Shown in pieces: positions 32,822-42,088 of a DNA stretch of 64,000 nt. The notes beneath the pieces were generated by a model. The model ran no database searches. It saw nothing but the letters and a program-made list of their open reading frames with translations, and had not been told where the DNA came from. The stretch comes from Sphingomonadales bacterium (GTDB lineage Bacteria > Pseudomonadota > Alphaproteobacteria > Sphingomonadales > Sphingomonadaceae): NCBI GenBank assembly GCA_028871475.1, contig JAGWMZ010000003.1, positions 186,001 through 250,000 on the forward strand, given 5' to 3'. Within the stretch, counting starts at the first letter, position 1. Every line of letters begins with the position of its first letter. A program made the position numbers and the translations under genes.

Positions 32822-33340
32822 ATGGTCAAAGCCTCCACTCTTGTGCCGCTCGATGCGATCGACCCCGCGCTGGTCGAAACCCTTCTCGATACCGCTTTCG
32901 AGCCGGGCCGCCACACGCGCACGGCCTATAAGGTGCGCGAGGGGATGGATTGGCTTCCCGCCCTTTCCTTTGCCGCGATGGACGAGAATGAGCATCTGGT
33001 CGGCACCATCCAGTGCTGGCCCGTCGCCCTCACCACGCCCGATGGCAAGCCGCATCCGATGGTGATGGTGGGGCCGGTGGCGGTGCTGCCCGCGCATCAG
33101 GGCGAAGGCTATGGTCAGGCGCTGATGAGCGCTGCCCTTGCCGCCTTCAGCCCTGAGGCACCCCTGCCGCAGGTGATGATCGGCGACCCGGACTATTACG
33201 GCCGCTTCTGGGGCTTTTCCAGCGCGCATACCGGCGGCTGGACCCTGCCCGGGCCGTTCGAGGCGCATCGCCTGCTGGCCCGCGCCAACAATCCTTCGGT
33301 GCTGCCCGCGCAGGGCACGCTGGGCCCCTGGCCTCGCTGA
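32822..33340 (+). CDS. GNAT-family N-acetyltransferase
   Basis: A 172-residue acetyltransferase of the GNAT fold, with the acetyl-CoA-binding P-loop region VGPVAVLPAHQGEGYGQALM (about residues 80-100). This subgroup resembles YhbS-like proteins of unknown substrate. I chose ATG 32822 because it follows the end of the divergent rnhB gene and begins the conserved domain; no strong ribosome binding site is seen. The stop codon lies inside a short tandem repeat (33335-33381). Confidence 0.87.
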   Translation: MVKASTLVPLDAIDPALVETLLDTAFEPGRHTRTAYKVREGMDWLPALSFAAMDENEHLVGTIQCWPVALTTPDGKPHPMVMVGPVAVLPAHQGEGYGQALMSAALAAFSPEAPLPQVMIGDPDYYGRFWGFSSAHTGGWTLPGPFEAHRLLARANNPSVLPAQGTLGPWPR

Positions 33341-33381
33341 ACAGACACCGCGCTGAACAGACGCCGCGCTGACCATAGACC
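33335..33381 (+). repeat. Short tandem repeat at the end of the acetyltransferase gene
   Basis: Two 16-base units, CGCTGAACAGACACCG (33335-33350) and CGCTGAACAGACGCCG (33351-33366), are followed by a third diverged partial unit beginning CGCTGACCATAGAC. The first unit contains the stop codon, so a unit gain or loss would not change the protein. It is probably replication slippage. Confidence 0.75.
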
Positions 33382-33421
33382 CTCTGGCCAAGGCGCCCGG
33401 TCATGGCCATATAGGCCTAGC

Positions 33422-34048
33422 ATGACCTCGCCCCCACCCTTTCACGACCGGCTGGCCGCGCTGTACCACGAGGGCATGGCGCGGCGCGTCACCGGCCTGT
33501 GGAGCGACCCGCGCATTGCCGATGAGGTGCCGCTCAAGCCCGCCGCCGTGCTGGTGGCGGTAACGGACAGTGCCGCGCCGTCCATCCTGCTCATCCATCG
33601 CCCCACCACCATGCGCGCCCATCCGGGCCAGATCGCCCTGCCCGGCGGCCGCTGCGAGCCGGGCGAGGATGCTGTGACCGCCGCCCTGCGCGAGGCACAG
33701 GAGGAACTGGCCGTGCCCCCGGCGCAGGTGCGCGTCATCGGCCCGCTCGACATGATGCGCACGGCCTCGGGCTATGAGATCACGCCCGTTCTGGCGACCA
33801 TTCCGCCCGGCCTGCCGCTGGTGCCCAACCCTGCCGAGGTGGACGACTGGTTCGAGGCACCCGCCGCCCATGTGCTGGTGCCTGTCAACCATGGCACGCG
33901 TCAGGTGGAATGGCGCGGGCGCATGCACAGCGTCATCGAGATCGACTGGCAGGGGCGGCGCATCTGGGGCGTGACGGGGGCCATTCTCTCCAATCTGGCC
34001 CGGCGCATTGCCTGGCACCACCTTGACATGCCGCAGGACCTGACATGA
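33422..34048 (+). CDS. CoA pyrophosphatase-type Nudix hydrolase
   Basis: A 208-residue Nudix hydrolase of the CoA diphosphatase (NudL-like) type, which splits CoA into phosphopantetheine and 3',5'-ADP. The CoA-family motif LLIHRPTTMRAHPGQIALPGG directly precedes the Nudix box (GRCEPGEDAVTAALREAQEELAV). The stop codon overlaps the start of the CCA-adding gene (ATGA), so the two, with the following protease gene, form a tightly coupled operon. Confidence 0.92.
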   Translation: MTSPPPFHDRLAALYHEGMARRVTGLWSDPRIADEVPLKPAAVLVAVTDSAAPSILLIHRPTTMRAHPGQIALPGGRCEPGEDAVTAALREAQEELAVPPAQVRVIGPLDMMRTASGYEITPVLATIPPGLPLVPNPAEVDDWFEAPAAHVLVPVNHGTRQVEWRGRMHSVIEIDWQGRRIWGVTGAILSNLARRIAWHHLDMPQDLT

Positions 34049-35208
34049 CCCACCGCCTCCCCTCCGCTCTCTGGACGCAGCGCGCGGATCTCGCCGCGCT
34101 GGTGGCGGCGCTGGGGCCAGAGCGGATGCGCTGGGTCGGCGGCGCGGTGCGTGACACGCTCTTGGGCGCACCGGTGAAGGACATTGACGCGGCCACCACC
34201 CTGCGCCCCGAGGAGGTCATCGCGGCCTGCCATGCGGCGGGCCTGAAGACCGTGCCCACCGGGATCGAACACGGCACGGTGACCGTCGTGCTGAGCGGCG
34301 GGCCGGTCGAAGTGACGACGCTGCGTCAGGATGTCTCGACCGACGGCCGCCATGCCACGGTGGCCTTTGCGCAGGACTGGCGCGAGGATGCGGCGCGGCG
34401 CGATTTCACCATCAATGCGCTCTATGCCCATCCGGTCACGCTGGAGATCTTCGATTATTTCGGCGGCATCGACGATCTGGCCGAGCGGCGCGTGCGCTTC
34501 ATCGGCGATGCCCGTCAGCGCATCCGCGAGGATCATCTGCGCATTCTGCGCTACTTTCGTTTTCAGGCGCGTTTCGGGCAGACGATCGACGATCCATCCG
34601 AACAGGCCTGCGCCGACCTTGCCGCCACGCTCAAGGGCTTGTCGCGTGAGCGGGTGGGGCAGGAGATGATGAACCTCCTCGCCCTGCCCGATCCCGCGCC
34701 GACCGTGGCGCGCATGGCCCGGCTTGGCGTTCTGCCAGTGATCCTGCCCGAGGCTGATCCGGCAGCCCTGACGGCGTTGGTGGCATGGGAACAGGAGCAA
34801 AAGGTCGCGCCCGCAGCGCTGCGCCGGCTGGCCGCGCTCATCCCGGCCGATCCCGCTCTGGCCGAACAGGTCGCCAGCCGCTTTCGTCTCTCGGGCGCGC
34901 AGAAGAAGCGCCTCGCCTGCGCCGCACGCCGGATGCAAGGAACGCCCCATGCCCTGGCCTATCGCCTGGGCGTCGAGGAAGCGCGCGACGCCCTGCTGCT
35001 GGACGGCCAGGATGCGCGGGGCCTCGATGGTTTCACCCCACCCACCTTCCCGCTCAAGGGAGGCCAGATCGTCGCGCGTGGGCTTGCCGCCGGGCCGCAG
35101 GTGGCGCGCGTGCTGCACATGGTCGAAGCGCGCTGGGTGGAAGAGGGCTTCCCCGATGAAGCCCGCGTCGCGCGCCTGCTCGACGAGACGCTGGCGGCGC
35201 TTCCATGA
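34045..35208 (+). CDS. CCA tRNA nucleotidyltransferase / poly(A) polymerase family
   Basis: A 387-residue class II nucleotidyltransferase that adds CCA to tRNA 3' ends, or a relative that polyadenylates RNA. It has the GGAVRDTLLG motif, the metal-binding DID (VKDIDAATT), the RRDFTINALY motif that helps select bases, and the RIREDHLRILRYFRFQARFG signature. C-terminal helices follow. Both neighbours overlap it by four bases. Of the two activities CCA addition is more likely, since alphaproteobacteria generally need one. Confidence 0.92.
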   Translation: MTHRLPSALWTQRADLAALVAALGPERMRWVGGAVRDTLLGAPVKDIDAATTLRPEEVIAACHAAGLKTVPTGIEHGTVTVVLSGGPVEVTTLRQDVSTDGRHATVAFAQDWREDAARRDFTINALYAHPVTLEIFDYFGGIDDLAERRVRFIGDARQRIREDHLRILRYFRFQARFGQTIDDPSEQACADLAATLKGLSRERVGQEMMNLLALPDPAPTVARMARLGVLPVILPEADPAALTALVAWEQEQKVAPAALRRLAALIPADPALAEQVASRFRLSGAQKKRLACAARRMQGTPHALAYRLGVEEARDALLLDGQDARGLDGFTPPTFPLKGGQIVARGLAAGPQVARVLHMVEARWVEEGFPDEARVARLLDETLAALP

Positions 35209-35930
35209 AACTGGACCCGGGGCCGGAATCACTGGCCAGCGACGCCGGCGCCACGCTGAAAGAGGCGCTGGTCGATCTCGCCCAGCAGATCACTGACCTC
35301 ATCCGCGCCGAACCGCTGGCGCAACTGGTAATTCTCGGCATCGCGCTGGTGGCGCTGGGCGGATGGCTACGGCGCTGGCTGCCCATGGCGGGCGGATTGC
35401 TGCGCTTGCTGGGCAACCTCTCGGTGATGGCGGCCATTGCCATGGTGGTTCTGCGCGTGGCCCATCTCGGCCTGGGGTTCGACGGGCCGGGGCTGACACA
35501 TGCGCCTGTTCAGACCGTCTCGGGCCGTGAAACCCATGTGCCGCTAGGCGAGGACGGCCATTTCTGGCTGACCGCCCGCGTCAATGGCGTGCCCCGCCGC
35601 TTCCTCATTGATACGGGCGCGACGATCACCACCCTCTCGCCCGAAAGCGCGGAAAAAGCGCAGGTGACGCCGCAGGCCTTCGGCCAAAAAGTCACCATGC
35701 AGACCGCCAATGGCACGACGCAGGCCGATCTGACCTCGATCGACGAATTGCGCGTGGGCTCGATCATCGCGCGCAATCTCGATGCCGTGGTCGCGCCGGG
35801 GATGGGCGGGACCAATGTGCTGGGGATGAATTTCCTCTCGCGCCTCGCCAGTTGGCAGGTGAAAAACAACGTGATGATCCTGGTGCCGCATCATCCGGTG
35901 AAGGACCGGGATGAGGAAGAAGGGAAGTAG
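35205..35930 (+). CDS. Membrane-anchored retropepsin-like aspartic protease
   Basis: A 241-residue protein with two membrane helices (about residues 38-58 and 66-88) and a C-terminal retropepsin-like domain holding the active-site motif FLIDTGATITTLS. This is the TIGR02281-type family of clan AA proteases. The substrate is unknown. It ends a three-gene operon with the CoA-pyrophosphatase and CCA-adding genes; the start overlaps the latter. Composite repeat copy A begins six bases after its stop. Confidence 0.9.
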   Translation: MKLDPGPESLASDAGATLKEALVDLAQQITDLIRAEPLAQLVILGIALVALGGWLRRWLPMAGGLLRLLGNLSVMAAIAMVVLRVAHLGLGFDGPGLTHAPVQTVSGRETHVPLGEDGHFWLTARVNGVPRRFLIDTGATITTLSPESAEKAQVTPQAFGQKVTMQTANGTTQADLTSIDELRVGSIIARNLDAVVAPGMGGTNVLGMNFLSRLASWQVKNNVMILVPHHPVKDRDEEEGK

Positions 35931-35935
35931 AAAGA

Positions 35936-36150
35936 TGCGAGGGCCATCGCCCTCGCGCTCCCTTTAATTGCCGGCCTTAGCGCACAGCGTTCAGCCGCAG
36001 CGCTAAGTTTGCCGCGCCGCAGGCATGAACCGGCAAGCGCTGCGCCCTGAACTTCCGCCTGCGGCGCAGTGAGGTCAGGCACCAGGATCGTGAGCCACCT
36101 CCGCTTCGTCGGAAAACATAACGGGGGTGCAGGGGGCGATGGCCCCCTGC
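35936..36150. repeat. Intergenic composite repeat, copy A
   Basis: This fills the gap between convergent genes (aspartic protease + and parC -). The left end has the hairpin GCGAGGGC/GCCCTCGC (35937-35956, loop CATC) followed by GCTCCCTTT. The right end has GCAGGGGGC/GCCCCCTGC (36129-36150, loop GATG). In the middle GCCGCGCCGCAGGC (36011-36024) faces GCCTGCGGCGC (36057-36067). The segment around 35988-36024 closely matches copy B. It is likely to terminate both genes. Confidence 0.85.
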
Positions 36151-36160
36151 TTTCACCTTC

Positions 36161-38440
36161 TTAAAACTTGTTATCCCGAGGAAAACCCTGCGGCGGCATG
36201 CGACCGGCAGCCCCGCGCGCCACCTTCCACAGGCGCATGTCCTTTTCCACGCGCGTGCGGCCCGTTTCCCCGCCCATGCGCCATGTCAGCCCATCCTCCA
36301 GCTTGAGCGTGGTGATGTCCGAGAGGCCGCCGTCGCGATAACGTTGCAGCGTCACGCCCTGCCCCTTGGCCATCAGCGGCAGTTCCTCAAGACTGAAGAG
36401 GATGAGTTTGCGATTGTCGCCCACCACGGCAACATGATCATGCTCGGGCGGAATGTCGCGCACGGCGACCAGCTTGACGCCGGGCTTGGTGCTCATCACG
36501 GCGCGGCCCTTGCGGGTTTCGGCCAGCAGCTCCTCGCTTTCGGCGGCAAAGCCCCGGCCGATGTTGCTGGCCAGCAGGATCTGCGCCTTGGCGCGATGCG
36601 GGAAGATGGCGATGATGTGGGTGTCGGCGTCAATGTCGAGCATCGAGCGCAAGGGTTCGCCAAAACCGCGCGCGCCCGGCAGCTTGTCCGCGCCCAGCGT
36701 ATAGAAGCGGCCATTGTCGCAGGCGATGAGCAGCTTGTCGGTCGTCTGCGCGTGGAGCGCGAAGGCCGGTCCGTCGCCCTCCTTGAACTTGAACTCGCGG
36801 TCGAGCGGTTCGTGGCCCTTGGCGCCCCTGATCCAGCCGCGTGCCGAGAGGATGACCGTCACCGGCTCCTTCTCGATCATCGCATCCATGCTGAACTCAC
36901 GCGTGGGAGCGGCTTCGGCGATGGTGGTGCGGCGGCGGCCAAGGGCGGTGTCCTCGGCGTAATCCTTGCGCAGAGCATTGAGGTCGCGCTTCAGGCGGGT
37001 GCGCTGGCGGGCGGGGCTTTCCAGCAGCTTTTGCAGCTCGTCCTGCTCTTTGAGCAGATCGTCCCGCTCGCCGCGCAGTTCCATCTCTTCCAGCTTGCGC
37101 AAGCTCCGCAGCCGCATGTTGAGGATGGCTTCCGCCTGCCGGTCGGTGAGGTTGAACTCGGCCATCATCAAGGGCTTGGGCTCATCCTGCGTGCGGATGA
37201 TCTCGATCACGCGGTCAAGGTTGAGATAGGCGACGATATAGCCTTCGACCAGCTCCAGCCTGGCCGCGATCTTGTCCAGACGGTGCTGGCTGCGGCGCTG
37301 GAGAATGTCGATCTGGCTGATCACCCAGTTGAGCAGCAGTTCGCGCAAGCCCAGAACGCCCGGCGTGCGCTGGGCATCGAGCACGTTGAGGTTGAGCGAA
37401 AACCGGCTCTCCAGCTCGGTCAGCTTGTAGACGCTTTCCTTCAAAAGCTCCGGGTCGACATTGCGCGATTTTGGCACGAGGACGATGCGGATCTGCTCAT
37501 CGCTCTCATCGCGCACATCCTCAAGGATCGGCAGCTTCTTGTCGGCGATCAGTGCGGCGAGCTGCTCGATCAGCTTGCCCTTGTGCACCATGTAAGGGAT
37601 TTCAGAGATGACGAGCTGCCACTGGCCGCCCGGCAGCTTTTCGATGCCGCTCTCCTCCCATTCGCCATTCCCACGCCCGGTGGAAAAGCGAGCCCGCACG
37701 CGGATCGAGCCCTTGCCCGTTTCATAGGCGTGGCTGATCGCCGCCGGGCTGTCCACCACGATGCCGCCGGTGGGAAAGTCCGGCCCGTGGAACACCTCCA
37801 TCAAGGCCCCATGTTCAGCATGAGGGTTGTCGATCAGGATCAGCGTGGCGTCGATGATCTCGGCGACATTGTGACTGGGGATGCTGGTCGCCATGCCCAC
37901 CGCGATGCCCGTGGCGCCATTGGCCAAAAGGTTGGGGAACAGGCCCGGGAAGATCTCGGGCTCCTCATCCTCGCCATTATAGGTGGGGTGATAATTGACC
38001 GTACCCTCTTCCAACCCGGCCATGAGCTGGATCGCGGTCTTGGTCAGGCGCGCTTCGGTGTAGCGATAGGCGGCGGCATTATCGCCGTCGATGTTGCCGA
38101 AATTGCCCTGCCCTTCCACCAGCGGATAACGCAGCGCGAAATCCTGCGCGAGGCGGACCATGGCGTCATAGACGCTGGCATCGCCATGCGGGTGATATTT
38201 GCCGATGACATCGCCCACCACGCGAGCGGATTTCTTGAAGGCCTGGCTGGGGTCCAGCTTCAGCTGGCGCATCGCCCAGAGCAGCCGGCGGTGCACTGGC
38301 TTCAACCCATCGCGCAGATCGGGCAGCGAGCGCGCCGTGATGGTGGAGAGCGCATAGACCAGATAGCGCTCGGAAAGAGCGCTGTCGAAGGGGGCATCGA
38401 CGATGGCGTCGAAAGGATCGGGCTCGGTCACATCAGTCAT
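36161..38440 (-). CDS. parC: DNA topoisomerase IV subunit A
   Basis: A 759-residue ParC/GyrA-family subunit that cuts and rejoins DNA to decatenate daughter chromosomes. The catalytic Tyr127 is in the [10 protein letters not shown] motif, preceded by the [17 protein letters not shown] quinolone-resistance region. The C-terminal part has beta-pinwheel-like repeats. The length fits ParC, and there is no GyrA-box (QRRGGKG) in the C-terminal domain, supporting ParC over GyrA. ParE is not in the window. Confidence 0.94.
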   Translation of the reverse strand: MTDVTEPDPFDAIVDAPFDSALSERYLVYALSTITARSLPDLRDGLKPVHRRLLWAMRQLKLDPSQAFKKSARVVGDVIGKYHPHGDASVYDAMVRLAQDFALRYPLVEGQGNFGNIDGDNAAAYRYTEARLTKTAIQLMAGLEEGTVNYHPTYNGEDEEPEIFPGLFPNLLANGATGIAVGMATSIPSHNVAEIIDATLILIDNPHAEHGALMEVFHGPDFPTGGIVVDSPAAISHAYETGKGSIRVRARFSTGRGNGEWEESGIEKLPGGQWQLVISEIPYMVHKGKLIEQLAALIADKKLPILEDVRDESDEQIRIVLVPKSRNVDPELLKESVYKLTELESRFSLNLNVLDAQRTPGVLGLRELLLNWVISQIDILQRRSQHRLDKIAARLELVEGYIVAYLNLDRVIEIIRTQDEPKPLMMAEFNLTDRQAEAILNMRLRSLRKLEEMELRGERDDLLKEQDELQKLLESPARQRTRLKRDLNALRKDYAEDTALGRRRTTIAEAAPTREFSMDAMIEKEPVTVILSARGWIRGAKGHEPLDREFKFKEGDGPAFALHAQTTDKLLIACDNGRFYTLGADKLPGARGFGEPLRSMLDIDADTHIIAIFPHRAKAQILLASNIGRGFAAESEELLAETRKGRAVMSTKPGVKLVAVRDIPPEHDHVAVVGDNRKLILFSLEELPLMAKGQGVTLQRYRDGGLSDITTLKLEDGLTWRMGGETGRTRVEKDMRLWKVARGAAGRMPPQGFPRDNKF

Positions 38441-38482
38441 CGCAAAGGGGTGTAGCAGCAGGACAGGCCATAGGCCAAGACA

Positions 38483-38827
38483 TCAGCGCTGTTGCATGTC
38501 CCGGCTTTCCCCCGGAATTCTCACCAGCAATCCGTCAAGCGCCGCATTGAGCCGGATCTGGCAGGACAAGCGACTGGTGGCCGTCACGGCGGCGGCCAGA
38601 TCGAGCATGTCCTCCTCATCCGCACTGGCCGGGGGCAATTTCGCAAACCAGGCGGGCGCGACGACGACATGGCAGGTGGAGCAGGCCATCTGGCCCTCGC
38701 AGGTTCCCTCCAGCGGCATGCCGGCCCCCTGCGCGACTTCGAGCAGGCTGGCGCCTTCCGGGCCCTGGGCCTGGACACGCTCTCCACCAACGGTCAGAAA
38801 TTCAACGTTCACAACTTTGTCAGCCAC
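38483..38827 (-). CDS. [2Fe-2S] ferredoxin, adrenodoxin type
   Basis: A 114-residue ferredoxin with the cluster ligands CEGQMACSTC (a C-x5-C-x2-C spacing) plus a later Cys in RLSCQIRL. This spacing marks the adrenodoxin/Isc-type family, which delivers electrons for iron-sulfur assembly or P450 systems. It lies 18 bases after a cysteine desulfurase gene that follows another, so an iron-sulfur assembly role is the natural inference. Confidence 0.93.
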   Translation of the reverse strand: MADKVVNVEFLTVGGERVQAQGPEGASLLEVAQGAGMPLEGTCEGQMACSTCHVVVAPAWFAKLPPASADEEDMLDLAAAVTATSRLSCQIRLNAALDGLLVRIPGESRDMQQR

Positions 38828-38845
38828 GCCCTGAAAGCTCCCCGA

Positions 38846-39919
38846 TCAGACACCCTGCACTTTGGCAGCGGCATCAATTCTCTCCATGGCCCCGGCAAAC
38901 TCTCCAATCTCCGTATAGCGCCCGAAACCGATGCGCACAGAATTTTTTGCCTGTCTGCCTGAAAGGCCAAGCGCGGCGAGCACATGGCTGGGCTTTCCCG
39001 TGCCACTGGCGCAGGCCGAACCGGCGGACAAGGCGATGTCGCGCAAGTCACTCATCAGCCGCGCGACATCGAGCCCATCGAGACGGACGTTGAGATTGCC
39101 ATGCCAGCGCTGCCTGTCATCGCCGTTGAGCGTCCAGCGATGGAGGGTCTCACGAGCAGTTTTCCACAGCCTGTCCACATGTTGTCCATCACTTTCCCGC
39201 AAGGATACGCATAGGGCCGCCGCCGCGCCAAACCCCGCGCACAGCGCCGGCGAGAGCGTGCCCGAACGCAAGCCATCCTCCTGCCCGCCACCATGCAGCA
39301 AGGGGGCCAGGTCCACCCCGTCGCGCAGCCACAGGGCGCCAATGCCCTTTGGTCCATGGATCTTGTGAGCGGAAACAGCGATCATGTCGGCCTGCATGGG
39401 CGGCGCCAGCTTGCCCGCGCCCTGCACCGCATCGACCAGCACCAGCGCGCCCAGCGCACGGGCCCGCGCCGCCAGTTCATCGGCCGGCTGCACCGTGCCG
39501 ATCTCATTGTTGACCTGCATCACCGCCAGCAGCCCCAGATCGTCCGGCAAACCCGCATCCGCCCGCAGCAGCCCATCGGCCCCCACCGGCAACACATGCG
39601 CGCCGCCCAGCGCCCGCGCCGTCTCAATGACTGCGCTGTGCTCGATGGCGGAATGGGCGATGCTGCGCCCCCGCAGCGCCACGCCCTTCATGGCGAGATT
39701 AATCGCCTCGGTCGCGCCGCTGGTGAAGATCACCCGCCCGCCCGGTGGAAACAGTCCCGCCACAGACTCACGCGCCACAGCCACCGCTACCGCCGCCGCG
39801 CGCCCGGGCCTATGGCTGCTGTGCGGATTGGCGAAACCATCGTCCGACAGCCAGCGGAGCATCGCCTCGCGGGCTTCGGGGGCAAGGGGCGTGGTCGCCT
39901 GATAGTCGAGGTAGATCAT
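38846..39919 (-). CDS. Cysteine desulfurase (second of a tandem pair)
   Basis: A 357-residue class V aminotransferase-fold enzyme that takes sulfur from cysteine. The PLP lysine is in SAHKIHGPKGIG, and the sulfur-carrying Cys lies in the SAGSACASG loop near the C terminus. It starts MIYLDYQATTPLAP, typical of NifS/IscS. ATG 39919 overlaps the stop of the upstream desulfurase gene (ATGA). The two proteins differ widely, so this is not a recent duplication. Confidence 0.93.
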   Translation of the reverse strand: MIYLDYQATTPLAPEAREAMLRWLSDDGFANPHSSHRPGRAAAVAVAVARESVAGLFPPGGRVIFTSGATEAINLAMKGVALRGRSIAHSAIEHSAVIETARALGGAHVLPVGADGLLRADAGLPDDLGLLAVMQVNNEIGTVQPADELAARARALGALVLVDAVQGAGKLAPPMQADMIAVSAHKIHGPKGIGALWLRDGVDLAPLLHGGGQEDGLRSGTLSPALCAGFGAAAALCVSLRESDGQHVDRLWKTARETLHRWTLNGDDRQRWHGNLNVRLDGLDVARLMSDLRDIALSAGSACASGTGKPSHVLAALGLSGRQAKNSVRIGFGRYTEIGEFAGAMERIDAAAKVQGV

Positions 39920-40941
39920 CGCGCCACGCTCTTCCATGCCTCGACAAAGCGGTCGATGTCCTCGTCCTGCGTCTCGCGCCCGATGCTCACCCGAATGACT
40001 TCGCCCGCATGGGGGCAATCCATGGCGGTCAGCACATGGCTCAGCCGCAGCGAGCCGGAGGAGCACGCCGATCCCGCCGAAATGGCAATGCCCATCCCAT
40101 CAAAGCGAATGAGCTGCGCCGCTGCCGCCCGCCCCGGCATGCGATAGGCGCCAATGGTGGCAATGCGCGGCGCGGCGCTGGCGACGATCTCCGCACAGGC
40201 ATCCTGCAATTGCGTTTCCAGACGGGCGCGCAGGCGGACTGCTTCCTCCATCCAGCCCGCCCCGGCCTCCAGCGCGGCGGCCATGGCCAGCGCGCCGGGC
40301 AAATTTTCCGTGCCGGGTCGATAGCCGCGTTCCTGGCCGCCACTCGGGTGGATCAACCCGGCATCGCGCAGCAGCAGCGCGCCGATCCCCACCGGGCCGC
40401 CGAATTTATGCGCGCTGAGCACCACCATGTCAGCCGGCGGCAAAGCGATCTTGCCTGCCCCCTGCGCGCAATCGGCCAGCAAGACACCGCCAGCACCGCG
40501 CACCGCCTCGGCAATGGGGGCCATGGGCTGGATCACGCCGGTTTCATTGTTCACCTGTTGCACCACGACCAAGCCGGCGCGGGCACACTCTGCCGGGTCG
40601 ACCGCGCCCAGCCTATCCACGCCCAGTTTCGGTGCGGCGCCCGCATGGCGCAAGGCCGCCTCATGCTCCACCGCCGAAATCGCCGCGAGCGGCGCCAGCG
40701 AGCGCGTCATCGCGATCGCCAGCGCCTCGCTGGCGCCGCTGGTGAAGATCACATCTCCCTGCCAGCCCAGCGCCGTCTTGACCCTTTCGCGCGCATCTTC
40801 CAGCGCCGCGCGCGCCGCGCGCCCGGCACGATGCGGGCTCGACGGATTGGCCCAGAGAGCAAAGCCCTCCTCCATCGCGGCGCGCGCCTGCGGCAGCAAG
40901 GGCGTGGTGGCGGCGTGGTCGAGATAAAGCGCGGAAGACAT
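39916..40941 (-). CDS. Cysteine desulfurase (first of a tandem pair)
   Basis: A 341-residue NifS/IscS-like enzyme with the PLP lysine in SAHKFGGPVGIG and the catalytic Cys in SAGSACSSG. It is slightly shorter than its neighbour and than E. coli IscS (404 residues). I chose ATG 40941 because it begins MSSALYLDHAATTP, the usual start of the fold. It opens the unit desulfurase-desulfurase-ferredoxin and diverges from the alpha/beta hydrolase gene. Confidence 0.92.
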   Translation of the reverse strand: MSSALYLDHAATTPLLPQARAAMEEGFALWANPSSPHRAGRAARAALEDARERVKTALGWQGDVIFTSGASEALAIAMTRSLAPLAAISAVEHEAALRHAGAAPKLGVDRLGAVDPAECARAGLVVVQQVNNETGVIQPMAPIAEAVRGAGGVLLADCAQGAGKIALPPADMVVLSAHKFGGPVGIGALLLRDAGLIHPSGGQERGYRPGTENLPGALAMAAALEAGAGWMEEAVRLRARLETQLQDACAEIVASAAPRIATIGAYRMPGRAAAAQLIRFDGMGIAISAGSACSSGSLRLSHVLTAMDCPHAGEVIRVSIGRETQDEDIDRFVEAWKSVAR

Positions 40942-41023
40942 GATCGCGAGGCAGTTCCGTAAAAAGGCAGAAACGTCGGCAGGCGGCACACGCCATCGCA
41001 TTGTCACGAAGAGCGCGAAAAGA

Positions 41024-41051
41024 TTGCTTTTGGAGACTCGCTTCCTATATA
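41024..41051 (+). promoter_or_regulatory. Promoter candidate for the alpha/beta hydrolase gene
   Basis: TTGCTT (41024-41029) and TATATA (41046-41051) are spaced by 16 bases, a fair sigma-70-like match. Transcription from here would give a leader of about 130 bases before ATG 41187, GC-rich and with small inverted repeats near 41110-41130. I see no known RNA motif in it. Confidence 0.4.
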
Positions 41052-41186
41052 GCGCATCGCTTCCATTCACAGTCCCCCTCTGGCCTGTGTGCCCCGCTTT
41101 TTCGCGAAGGCCCTGCTTGTCAAGGGCACCGCAAGGACATGGGCACCATCAGGGGCGGCCAAGCCGATGTTTCAGGACCAAGCCCT

Positions 41187-41843
41187 ATGCCTTCCGTGAT
41201 TTTCCCCGGCCCCGAAGGCCGTCTTGAAGGACGTTTTCAGCCCGGCACCCGCCCCCGCGCGCCGGTGGCGATGATCCTGCACCCGCATCCGCAGGCCGGC
41301 GGCACCATGAACGACCGCATCACGCAGGCGCTCTACAAGACCTTCGTGTCGCGCGGCTTTGCCACGCTGCGCTTCAATTTTCGCGGTGTCGGCCGCTCGC
41401 AGGGCAGCTTCGACAATGGCATCGGTGAACTCTCCGATGCCGCCGCCGCGCTCGACTGGGTGCAGTCGATCCACCCCGAGGCCAGCACCACCTGGATCGC
41501 GGGCTACTCCTTCGGCGCGCTCATCGGCATGCAGCTTCTGATGCGCCGCCCGGAAATCCGCGGGTTCATCTCCGTCGCCCCGCCCGCCAACATGTATGAT
41601 TTCAGCTTCCTGGCCCCCTGCCCGGCCAGCGGCATCATCGTGCAGGGCGCCGCCGATACGGTGGTGACGCCGGGCGCGGTGCAAAAGCTGGTCGACAAGC
41701 TGCGCACGCAAAAGCACATCACCATCCATCATGATGAAGTGCCCCGCGCCAACCACTTCTTCGAGAATGAACTCGACGACATGATGCGCGCGGTGGACAA
41801 TTATCTCGACATGCGCCTGTCGCCGGATTGCCCGATCCGTTGA
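41187..41843 (+). CDS. Alpha/beta hydrolase, COG2945-like
   Basis: A 218-residue alpha/beta-fold hydrolase. The nucleophile motif is GYSFGA, an early LHPHPQAGGTMND motif carries oxyanion-region residues, and a candidate catalytic His lies in PRANHFF. Proteins of this kind are often found beside cysteine desulfurase or suf genes in alphaproteobacteria, but the substrate is unknown. I chose ATG 41187 with AGGA upstream; the longer open frame lacks family similarity. Repeat copy B follows. Confidence 0.87.
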   Translation: MPSVIFPGPEGRLEGRFQPGTRPRAPVAMILHPHPQAGGTMNDRITQALYKTFVSRGFATLRFNFRGVGRSQGSFDNGIGELSDAAAALDWVQSIHPEASTTWIAGYSFGALIGMQLLMRRPEIRGFISVAPPANMYDFSFLAPCPASGIIVQGAADTVVTPGAVQKLVDKLRTQKHITIHHDEVPRANHFFENELDDMMRAVDNYLDMRLSPDCPIR

Positions 41844-41861
41844 TAATCAAGAAAAGGTAAG

Positions 41862-42079
41862 GTGCGGGGGCCATCGCCCTCGCGCTCCCTTTATGTCTCG
41901 GCCTGGGCAGATCGGGTTCAGCCGCACCGCTGCATTTGCCGCGCCGCAGGCAATCATTCAATCACCGCGCCATGGGCATTGACTGCCTGCGGCGCGGAGA
42001 GTTCCGGGCATAACCGTCGAGTGCCGCCGACCTTTCGCCGGAAGACAAAATGGGAGCGCGAGGGGGTAACCCCCTCGCC
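41862..42079. repeat. Intergenic composite repeat, copy B
   Basis: This lies between the hydrolase gene (+) and a small minus-strand gene. The left end is the hairpin GCGGGGGC/GCCCTCGC (41864-41883, loop CATC), then GCTCCCTTT. The right end is GCGAGGGGG/CCCCCTCGC (42058-42078, loop TAA), then CTTTT. The internal inverted repeat is GCCGCGCCGCAGGC (41938-41951) with GCCTGCGGCGCGG (41985-41997). The first 28 bases differ from copy C at one position. Confidence 0.87.
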
Positions 42080-42088
42080 CTTTTCTTC

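Noticed and set aside
36344..38455. 703-codon plus-strand frame opposite parC
   Set aside because: It is antisense to parC, which has its catalytic Tyr and quinolone-region motifs. It is a shadow.
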